This document shows positions 1-5,125 of a stretch of DNA of 7,487 nucleotides, in pieces (the first letter of the stretch is position 1; the number at the start of each line of letters is the position of its first letter). The DNA is taken from the NCBI GenBank assembly GCA_019412865.1, contig DXOJ01000336.1, positions 1 through 7,487 on the forward strand, written 5' to 3'. The notes beneath the pieces were generated by a model, which worked only from the letters and a program-made list of their open reading frames with translations, searched no databases and was not told the origin of the DNA. A program made the translations under genes and the position numbers. The DNA comes from Bacteroides sp. Lineage in GTDB: Bacteria > Bacteroidota > Bacteroidia > Bacteroidales > Bacteroidaceae.

Positions 1-623
1 AAGGAGTCCGGCTGGTTGCTGTCTCAAAATTCCATCCCAATGAAGCGATAGAAGAAGCATATCAGGCGGGACAGCGTATTTTTGGAGAAAGCAAAGTGCA
101 GGAAATGACAGCTAAATACGAAAGTTTGCCCAAAGACATTGAATGGCATTTCATCGGACACCTGCAGACGAACAAAATCAAATACATGATACCATACGTA
201 GCGATGATTCATGGAATTGATAGTTATAAACTGCTGGTCGAAGTCAACAAACAAGCTGTCAAAGCGGGACGTACAGTGAACTGCCTGTTGCAGATTCACG
301 TTGCGCAGGAAGAAACCAAATTTGGTTTCAGTCCCGAAGAATGCAAGGAGATGTTGAATGCCGGAGAATGGAAAGAGCTGACTCATGTACGCATCTGCGG
401 ATTAATGGGGATGGCCAGCAACACCGATTGTATTGAACAAATCAATCGGGAATTTTGTTTACTAAATGGGCTCTTTAACGAGATAAAAACAACTTGGTTC
501 ATCCACTCCGATACTTTCTGTGAGCTATCAATGGGAATGTCACATGACTACCACGAAGCCATTGCCGCAGGAAGTACGCTGGTACGAGTAGGAAGCAAGA
601 TTTTCGGAGAACGAATTTACTGA
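1..623 (+). CDS. yggS: YggS/PLPBP family pyridoxal-phosphate homeostasis protein (5' end missing)
   Basis: The reading frame is open from base 3 and the start lies upstream of the window. About 206 residues are present of a family usually 220-230 long, so only roughly 20 N-terminal residues are missing. The PLP-binding lysine is in 'VAVSKFHP' (codon 27-29). Other family hallmarks are 'FGESKVQE' (often FGEN.VQE), 'WHFIGHLQTNK', 'GLMGMA' and the phosphate-binding tail 'LSMGMSHDYHEAIAAGST' followed by VRVGSKIFGER. Known for the family: a single-domain fold-type III TIM-barrel protein that binds PLP, has no established enzymatic activity, and buffers cytoplasmic PLP and amino/keto-acid pools. The stop is 26 bases before the DHOD-like gene, same strand, with no terminator between, so the two are probably cotranscribed. 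Identification is secure; the exact start cannot be seen. Confidence 0.95.
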   Translation, partial: GVRLVAVSKFHPNEAIEEAYQAGQRIFGESKVQEMTAKYESLPKDIEWHFIGHLQTNKIKYMIPYVAMIHGIDSYKLLVEVNKQAVKAGRTVNCLLQIHVAQEETKFGFSPEECKEMLNAGEWKELTHVRICGLMGMASNTDCIEQINREFCLLNGLFNEIKTTWFIHSDTFCELSMGMSHDYHEAIAAGSTLVRVGSKIFGERIY

Positions 624-649
624 TTAAGTGTTAAAAAAAACATATTGCT

Positions 650-1627
650 ATGACCGATTTAAAAACTACTTTCGCAGGGCTTTCCCTTAGAAACCCTATC
701 ATCATTAGTAGCTCGGGGCTGACCAACAGTGCCGGCAAAAACAAAAAATTGGCAGAAGATGGTGCCGGTGCAATTGTTCTGAAATCACTGTTTGAGGAAC
801 AAATCATGCTGGAAGCAGACCAACTGAAAGATCCGGCTTTCTATCCGGAAGCCAGTGACTATCTGGAAGAATACATCCGTGAACACAAGCTATCCGAATA
901 CCTGACTTTAATAAAAGAAAGCAAGAAGGTATGCCCCATTCCTATCATTGCCAGCATCAACTGCTACACTGATTCCGAATGGATTGACTTTGCAAAGATG
1001 ATTGAAGAGGCCGGTGCCGATGCATTGGAAATCAATATCCTTGCCCTGCAATCGGAAGTGCAATATACATACGGTTCATTCGAACAACGCCACATTGATA
1101 TTCTCCGCCACATCAAAAAAACAGTCAAGATACCTGTAATCATGAAACTGGGTGATAACCTGACAAATCCTGTGGCATTAATCGATCAGTTGTATGCCAA
1201 CGGTGCAGCAGCAGTTGTTCTCTTCAACCGTTTCTATCAACCGGACATCAACATCGAAAAGATGGAGCATATTTCAGGAGAAGTATTCAGCAATGCTTCC
1301 GACCTTGCCACTCCGCTCCGTTGGATCGGAATTGCGTCTGCAGTAGTAGACAAAATCGACTATGCAGCTTCCGGTGGTGTTGCCAACGCAGAATCAGTAG
1401 TGAAAGCTATCCTTGCCGGTGCTTCAGCCGTAGAAGTTTGCAGTGCAGTCTATCTGAATACAAATGCATTCATCGGAGAAGCCAACCGCTTCCTCTCTGC
1501 ATGGATGGAACGCAAAGGATTCAAAAATATAGCTCAATTCAAAGGCAAACTGAATATTAAGGATGTTCAGGGTGTTAATACATTCGAACGTACACAGTTC
1601 CTGAAATATTTCGGAAAGAAAGAATAA
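650..1627 (+). CDS. Dihydroorotate dehydrogenase-like flavoprotein, catalytic Cys apparently replaced
   Basis: A 325-residue FMN-binding TIM-barrel protein of the class 1 dihydroorotate dehydrogenase (DHOD) family. It starts like class 1 PyrD ('TTFAGLSLRNPIIISSSG') and keeps Lys45 ('VLKS') and Lys166 ('IMKLGDN'), which match FMN/substrate lysines of Lactococcus PyrDA. It also keeps the C-terminal FMN-phosphate region 'SGGVANAESVVKAILAGA' and a PyrD-like tail ('GFKNIAQFKGKL'). In true class 1 enzymes the active-site loop reads N-[LI]-S-C-P-N with the cysteine as base. Here the aligned stretch is 'EINILALQ' (residues 127-134), placing Ala132 at the cysteine. It may therefore not be the pyrimidine enzyme, or may use another base; the substrate is unknown. 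No pyrK-like electron-transfer partner or other pyrimidine gene is visible nearby. The ATG follows an A-rich leader ('gttaaaaaaaacata') with no Shine-Dalgarno, as usual in Bacteroidota. Confidence 0.9.
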   Translation: MTDLKTTFAGLSLRNPIIISSSGLTNSAGKNKKLAEDGAGAIVLKSLFEEQIMLEADQLKDPAFYPEASDYLEEYIREHKLSEYLTLIKESKKVCPIPIIASINCYTDSEWIDFAKMIEEAGADALEINILALQSEVQYTYGSFEQRHIDILRHIKKTVKIPVIMKLGDNLTNPVALIDQLYANGAAAVVLFNRFYQPDINIEKMEHISGEVFSNASDLATPLRWIGIASAVVDKIDYAASGGVANAESVVKAILAGASAVEVCSAVYLNTNAFIGEANRFLSAWMERKGFKNIAQFKGKLNIKDVQGVNTFERTQFLKYFGKKE

Positions 1628-1653
1628 TAAAGAAAAGCAAGAAGTAAAAATCA

Positions 1654-1722
1654 GGCACGGATTACACGGATTACGCGGTTTAAGATAATTGGAGAAACCG
1701 TGAAATCCGTGTAATCCGTGCC
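1654..1722. terminator. Long inverted repeat, probable bidirectional terminator between convergent genes
   Basis: Left arm 1654-1681 and right arm 1695-1722 pair over 28 positions, with one mismatch and one G.T wobble, around a 13-base loop (1682-1694). The outer 19 bp are perfect. The right arm is followed on the plus strand by a T-rich stretch (1726-1735, 'tttatttttt'). On the minus strand the arm is followed by 'tgatttttacttcttgctttt', also T-rich. It lies between the stop of the plus-strand DHOD-like gene (27 bases away) and the stop of the minus-strand PIN-PhoH gene (18 bases away). Position and structure fit a shared rho-independent terminator. The stem is longer than usual, and its repetitive build suggests it may belong to a dispersed repeat family. 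Confidence 0.8.
1656..1721. repeat. 9-bp tandem repeat units forming the arms of the palindrome
   Basis: The left arm is three consecutive 9-mers: CACGGATTA (1656-1664), CACGGATTA (1665-1673) and the degenerate CGCGGTTTA (1674-1682). The right arm has the mirrored units AAACCGTGA (1695-1703), AATCCGTGT (1704-1712) and AATCCGTGC (1713-1721). The innermost unit differs from the outer ones in the same way on both arms (GGTTT opposite AAACC), so the pairing is kept. This looks like stem growth or exchange by whole 9-bp units. Confidence 0.85.
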
Positions 1723-1740
1723 AAATTTATTTTTTCATCA

Positions 1741-3066
1741 TTACAGCAAGTTACTTGCCAACTCACTCAATTCACTTCGTTCACCTTTCAGCAAATTGAC
1801 GTGTGCAAAGATATTCTGGTCTTTCATACGATCAATCATGTATACCAGACCATTGGACTGACTATCCAGATAAGGTTGATCAATCTGTTGGATATCTCCC
1901 GTAAATACCATCTTCGTACCTTCACCTGCACGGGTGATGATTGTCTTTATTTCATTCGGAGTCAGATTCTGCGCTTCGTCGATGATGCAATACATTTCGC
2001 TCAAACTACGACCACGGATAAATGCCAGAGCTTCAATCACCAGCTGCTCGCTTTTCTGCATATCTTCTATGCGCTTCACTTCGGTAGAGTTTGCAGCAAA
2101 CTGACGTTTTATCACGTTCAGGTTATCAAATAACGGCTGCATATAAGGAGCCACTTTCTCCTGCGCGTCTCCCGGAAGGAAACCGATATCCTTATTGGAA
2201 AGCGCCACAACAGGACGTGCCAGCAAAATCTGTTTGTAATCCGTCAGTTTGCCCAAAGCAGCAGCCAAAGCCAGCAATGTCTTCCCCGTTCCTGCTTTTC
2301 CAGTCAGAGCCACCAGTTTGATTTCCGGGTCATTCAGAATCTCAAAAGCAAAACTCTGTTCCGCATTCCGTGGTTCGATTCCATAATTCTTACCCTTCAT
2401 CACACGGATAATAGAATGGGTAAAAGGATTGTAGCGTGCCAATACACTATTCCGGTCACTCTTCAATACAAAACATTCATTGGGATGAATCAAATCCTTA
2501 AAGTCAAATTCACTCAAGTCAATGCCTTCCTTTGAAGAATAAATACGGTCGATCAATGCCGGATCTACATTTTCAAAAATCTCATTAGATTTCTCGAACA
2601 CATCTACATTTACCACCTTATCCGTAATATAATCTTCGCAAAGCAGACCGATTGAACGGGCTTTCATGCGCAGATTCACATCTTTGGTCACTAAGATAGA
2701 TTTCATTTTCGGATACTTGTCGGTCAGGTATTCGGTTGCCGCCAAAATCAAATGATCGGGTTTCTTTATAGGAAACGATTCCCACACTTTGGCAGCCGGC
2801 ACATTGCTTGTCACGACAAACAGACGTCCCAATCCTTCGCCAAGCTTCACTCCGTCGGAGAAAAGCTCATCGCTTGTCAGCACATCCAATTCGCGCACGA
2901 ACTCACGAGCATTGAAATTTATCTGCTCGTTTCCTTTTTTGAACTTATCCAGTTCTTCGAGTACAACAAGAGGGAGGTAAATATCATTTTCCTGAAAATT
3001 CTTCAAGCAATTGTAGTCGTGAAGAATAACATTTGTGTCTAGCACAAAATTTTTCTTAGTTCCCAT
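1741..3066 (-). CDS. PIN domain-PhoH ATPase fusion (YlaK/PhoH2-type)
   Basis: A 441-residue cytoplasmic protein, close to the length of Bacillus YlaK. Residues ~5-150 form a PIN nuclease domain with its acidic residues in place: Asp10 ('VLDTNV'), Glu38 ('LEELDK'), Asp104 ('KPDHLIL') and Asp129 ('TKDVNLRMKA'). After a linker, residues ~235-441 form the PhoH P-loop ATPase: Walker A GKAGTGKT (256-263), Walker B 'CIIDEAQN' (360-367, Asp363/Glu364), sensor 'TGD' (389-391) and a C-terminal 'GERSELSELA' holding a candidate arginine finger (Arg430). Known for PIN-PhoH (PhoH2) proteins: ATP-dependent RNA unwinding coupled to RNase activity in mycobacteria; the role in Bacteroidota is unclear. With both active sites apparently intact, an RNA helicase-nuclease is the natural prediction. 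It converges on the DHOD-like gene and diverges from folC. The ATG at 3066 directly precedes the PIN beta-1 strand, so the start is well supported. Confidence 0.93.
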   Translation of the reverse strand: MGTKKNFVLDTNVILHDYNCLKNFQENDIYLPLVVLEELDKFKKGNEQINFNAREFVRELDVLTSDELFSDGVKLGEGLGRLFVVTSNVPAAKVWESFPIKKPDHLILAATEYLTDKYPKMKSILVTKDVNLRMKARSIGLLCEDYITDKVVNVDVFEKSNEIFENVDPALIDRIYSSKEGIDLSEFDFKDLIHPNECFVLKSDRNSVLARYNPFTHSIIRVMKGKNYGIEPRNAEQSFAFEILNDPEIKLVALTGKAGTGKTLLALAAALGKLTDYKQILLARPVVALSNKDIGFLPGDAQEKVAPYMQPLFDNLNVIKRQFAANSTEVKRIEDMQKSEQLVIEALAFIRGRSLSEMYCIIDEAQNLTPNEIKTIITRAGEGTKMVFTGDIQQIDQPYLDSQSNGLVYMIDRMKDQNIFAHVNLLKGERSELSELASNLL

Positions 3067-3140
3067 GATTTCTTAGATTTAAATGTTGATATTTGCAATC
3101 TCATTCGCCAATCCCCCATTTATAGTCAGATTGACGGTTC

Positions 3141-3148
3141 TAAAGATA
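3141..3148 (-). promoter_or_regulatory. Candidate -7 element for the PIN-PhoH gene
   Basis: Read on the minus strand this is TATCTTTA, one base off the Bacteroides -7 consensus TAnnTTTG. It would give a 5' leader of roughly 65-70 bases. No clean TTTG lies at the expected 19-21 base spacing upstream, where the hairpin at 3159-3178 sits instead, so the call is weak. Confidence 0.3.
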
Positions 3149-3158
3149 AACAAATTAG

Positions 3159-3178
3159 CGGGCAATAAAGATTGCCCG
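3159..3178. other. Hairpin in the divergent region between PIN-PhoH and folC
   Basis: CGGGCAAT (3159-3166) and ATTGCCCG (3171-3178) form a perfect 8-bp stem with a 4-base loop (AAAG). It ends 19 bases before the folC start, so it would lie in the folC leader, or just upstream of the PIN-PhoH promoter on the other strand. No T-run follows it on the plus strand, so it does not look like a terminator. A regulator site or leader structure is possible. Confidence 0.55.
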
Positions 3179-3197
3179 ACGTTAAATATTATAAAAC

Positions 3198-4688
3198 ATG
3201 GACTATCAGAACACTTTAAAGTACTTATATGAGAGTGCGCCAATGTTTCAACAAATAGGAGGCAAAGCATATAAGCCGGGTTTAGAGACCACACACAAAT
3301 TGGACGAACATTTTGGGCATCCTCATCAACAATTCAAGACGATACATATCGCCGGAACCAATGGAAAAGGATCCTGTTCACATACCATCGCAGCCGTATT
3401 GCAGTGCGCCGGTTACCGGGTAGGACTATTCACCTCCCCTCATTTAATCGACTTCCGCGAACGTATCCGTATCAACGGTGAGATGATACCGGAAGAGTAT
3501 GTAGTCAATTTCGTAGAAGAGCATCGCTCTTTCTTCGAGCCGCTGCACCCTTCATTCTTCGAACTGACCACCGCTATGGCATTCCGTTATTTTGCCGACC
3601 AGAAAGTAGATGTAGCAGTTATCGAAGTAGGCATGGGCGGAAGATTGGACTGTACGAATATCATCCATCCGGATTTGTGTGTTATCACCAACATAGGCCT
3701 CGACCACACCCAATATCTGGGTGACACGCTGACGAAGATTGCCAAAGAGAAAGCCGGAATTATCAAAGAAGGAGTTCCGGTCGTTATCGGCAGAGCCCAA
3801 GGGGCAGTGAAACGTGTATTTACCATGAAAGCTAAAGAAAAGAATGCGCCTATCGAATATGCCCGTGAAAATGCCCGGTACTGGGACATGGAAATAGTTC
3901 CTTATTCGAAATTGCAAGAAATAAGACCGATGATGGACAACACAATTCAGAGCATGCACGAAATGATCGAAGCAATGGACGAACAATCAGAAGAAGAGGC
4001 AAACCAGATGCGGCAAGCATTACTCATGTTAGACCTGTCAGACAGTCTACGTACGCTAGACCAGATACTCGACAAAAGAAAAGATGCTATCAAAATCCAC
4101 AATGAGATGTTTCCTTTCGGACTTTTCACAGAGTTGAGCGGAGCTTACCAATTCGAAAATATGTTTACCATCCTAAAAGCCCTTGCGACACTGACCCGTC
4201 TGAACTACAACATCAGATCCCAGGACTATCGCACAGGTCTTGCAAACGTATGTCAGCTCACCGGTCTGATGGGGCGTTGGCAGAAAGTACACAGCTATCC
4301 GGATATTATCTGTGACACGGGACATAATGTTGATGGAATCGAATATATCCATGTACAGCTCAATGCCATTCACAAAACCTTCGATCAGGAGATCCATATT
4401 GTATTCGGCATGGTCAATGACAAAGACATCCGGGGGGTTCTGCGAGCATTGCCGAAATATGCCACCTATTATTTTACCAAAGCAAGCGTTAAACGCGCGC
4501 TTCCGGAAAATGAACTACTGGCATTGGCAGAAGAAGCCGGATTGAAAGGTACCACCTACCCCACTGTTGTAGAAGCTGTACAGGCGGCAAAAAAGAACTG
4601 CCCCCCCAAAGATCTGATCTTTGTAGGAGGCAGCAGTTTCATTGTCGCAGATTTGTTAGCGAACCGCGATACACTCAATCTCTACTAA
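3198..4688 (+). CDS. folC: Bifunctional dihydrofolate synthase/folylpolyglutamate synthase, with internal insertion
   Basis: A Mur-ligase-family enzyme that adds L-glutamate to dihydropteroate and to reduced folates in the cytoplasm, using ATP. Visible motifs: P-loop 'GTNGKGS' (53-59), 'TSPHL' (79-83), 'EVGMGGRLDCTN' (143-154, Glu143 a predicted Mg ligand), 'NIGLDHTQYLG' (165-175) and 'KEKAGIIKEG' (183-192), which holds the lysine carbamylated in the family. The C-terminal domain has 'GRW' (360-361 region), 'DTGHN' (373-377, usually D.AHN), 'VFGMVNDKD' and 'VGGSSFIVADLL' near the end. At 496 residues it is longer than the usual 420-430. Much of the excess is a helical, acidic, Met/Gln-rich segment between about residues 221 and 308, before 'GAYQFENMFTILKAL', the family's 'G.HQ..N' helix. 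The ATG at 3198 fits the family N-terminus and has an A/T-rich leader. Its 3' end overlaps ridA on the opposite strand. Confidence 0.95.
   Translation: MDYQNTLKYLYESAPMFQQIGGKAYKPGLETTHKLDEHFGHPHQQFKTIHIAGTNGKGSCSHTIAAVLQCAGYRVGLFTSPHLIDFRERIRINGEMIPEEYVVNFVEEHRSFFEPLHPSFFELTTAMAFRYFADQKVDVAVIEVGMGGRLDCTNIIHPDLCVITNIGLDHTQYLGDTLTKIAKEKAGIIKEGVPVVIGRAQGAVKRVFTMKAKEKNAPIEYARENARYWDMEIVPYSKLQEIRPMMDNTIQSMHEMIEAMDEQSEEEANQMRQALLMLDLSDSLRTLDQILDKRKDAIKIHNEMFPFGLFTELSGAYQFENMFTILKALATLTRLNYNIRSQDYRTGLANVCQLTGLMGRWQKVHSYPDIICDTGHNVDGIEYIHVQLNAIHKTFDQEIHIVFGMVNDKDIRGVLRALPKYATYYFTKASVKRALPENELLALAEEAGLKGTTYPTVVEAVQAAKKNCPPKDLIFVGGSSFIVADLLANRDTLNLY
4656..4688. other. 33-bp tail-to-tail overlap of folC and ridA
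   Basis: The folC stop ends at 4688 and the minus-strand ridA stop begins at 4656. Both overlapping C-termini look genuine: RidA ends in the family-typical 'VEIECIAVR', and FolC runs 'FVGGSSFIVADLL' into its last residues. No room is left for an intergenic terminator and no obvious hairpin is seen here, so the mRNAs would be complementary at their 3' ends. Confidence 0.85.
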
Positions 4689-5030
4689 CGCATCCTTTGG
4701 CAGAGCTTTTACGGCAACCGCCGAACGTGCCGGAAAGGCTCCGTCAAAATACGTGGCATACACACCGTTCATCCCTGCAAACAGGGACATATCCTGAAGA
4801 AAGACAGTGGTTTTGGCAATGTTTCCCATTGTCAATCCTGCTTCTTCAAGAATGTATTTGATATTCTCCAACGACTGGCGAGCCTGTCCTTCTATCCCTT
4901 CAGCCATCTGTCCCGTAGCGGCATCAATAGGCAACTGACCGGACACAAATACCATACCATTGGCTTCTATCGCCTGACTATAAGGACCGATAGCTCCCGG
5001 AGCTTTCTCACTGCAAATTACTTTTTTCAT
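4656..5030 (-). CDS. ridA: RidA family enamine/imine deaminase (YjgF/YER057c/UK114)
   Basis: A 124-residue protein of the small cytoplasmic RidA family, whose members form homotrimers and hydrolyse reactive enamine/imine intermediates such as 2-aminoacrylate from PLP enzymes. Family residues are in place: 'GAIGPYSQA' (Tyr17), 'VFVSGQLP', 'LEEAGLTMGNIAKTTVFL', 'FPARSAV' (Arg102, the carboxylate-binding arginine) and 'VEIECIAV' (Glu119). The start at 5030 is preferred over an in-frame ATG at 5063, for two reasons. RidA proteins normally begin just before this point ('MKKVICSEKAPGAIGPYS'), and the upstream ATG lies within a consensus -7 promoter element. Its 3' end overlaps folC, and it is divergent from the TIR-FGE gene across 95 bases. 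Activity towards PLP-derived imines fits loosely with the PLP-homeostasis gene at the left end, but they are not in one operon. Confidence 0.95.
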   Translation of the reverse strand: MKKVICSEKAPGAIGPYSQAIEANGMVFVSGQLPIDAATGQMAEGIEGQARQSLENIKYILEEAGLTMGNIAKTTVFLQDMSLFAGMNGVYATYFDGAFPARSAVAVKALPKDALVEIECIAVR

Positions 5031-5060
5031 ATATATTTCTTTTTTCTGTTTACCGAATTT

Positions 5061-5096
5061 CAAAGATAAAAATAAATTTCGATTAAGATTGACAAA
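5061..5096 (-). promoter_or_regulatory. Bacteroides-type promoter for ridA
   Basis: Read on the minus strand: TATCTTTG (5068-5061) is an exact match to the -7 consensus TAnnTTTG, and TTTG (5096-5093) lies 24 bases upstream, somewhat beyond the usual 19-21. Transcription would begin near 5053-5056, leaving a leader of about 25 bases before the ATG at 5030. This excludes the longer start at 5063. Confidence 0.65.
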
Positions 5097-5099
5097 TCT
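5086..5099. promoter_or_regulatory. Operator-like palindrome shared by two divergent promoters
   Basis: AGATT (5086-5090), spacer GACA, AATCT (5095-5099) is a perfect 5-bp inverted repeat with a 4-base spacer. It covers the -33 elements of both divergent promoters. A protein bound here could affect ridA and the TIR-FGE operon together. The repeat is short and could be chance in A/T-rich DNA. Confidence 0.35.
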
Positions 5100-5119
5100 G
5101 TTTCTTTTTATTATCTTAG
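5088..5119 (+). promoter_or_regulatory. Bacteroides-type promoter for the TIR-FGE operon
   Basis: ATTG (5088-5091, consensus TTTG), then 20 bases, then TATCTTAG (5112-5119), which matches five of the six fixed positions of TAnnTTTG. The spacing is right for a Bacteroides housekeeping-sigma promoter. Transcription would start at about 5123-5127, at or next to the ATG at 5126, implying a leaderless or nearly leaderless mRNA. Confidence 0.55.
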
Positions 5120-5125
5120 CAGCTG

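Noticed and set aside
1656..1721. Short CRISPR array suggested by repeated CACGGATTA units
   Set aside because: The units are 9 bp, directly abutting, with no spacers, and mirrored into a hairpin. There are no cas genes.
3079..3294. A 71-codon minus-strand frame across the PIN-PhoH/folC spacer
   Set aside because: It overlaps the folC 5' end in antisense, contains the hairpin and promoter-like sequences, and has no coding character.
3552..3986. A 144-codon minus-strand open frame inside folC
   Set aside because: It lies wholly within a strongly supported folC frame, has a Phe/His-rich composition typical of antisense translation, and shows no family motif.
4432..4607. G6 (4432-4437) and C7 (4601-4607) runs in folC as phase-variation tracts
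   Set aside because: They are short for slippage switching, and folC is a housekeeping gene with an intact frame.
5031..5063. Longer RidA start at 5063 adding 11 residues
   Set aside because: The extra residues are not RidA-like, and the ATG at 5063 lies inside an exact -7 promoter match, so it would not be in the transcript.
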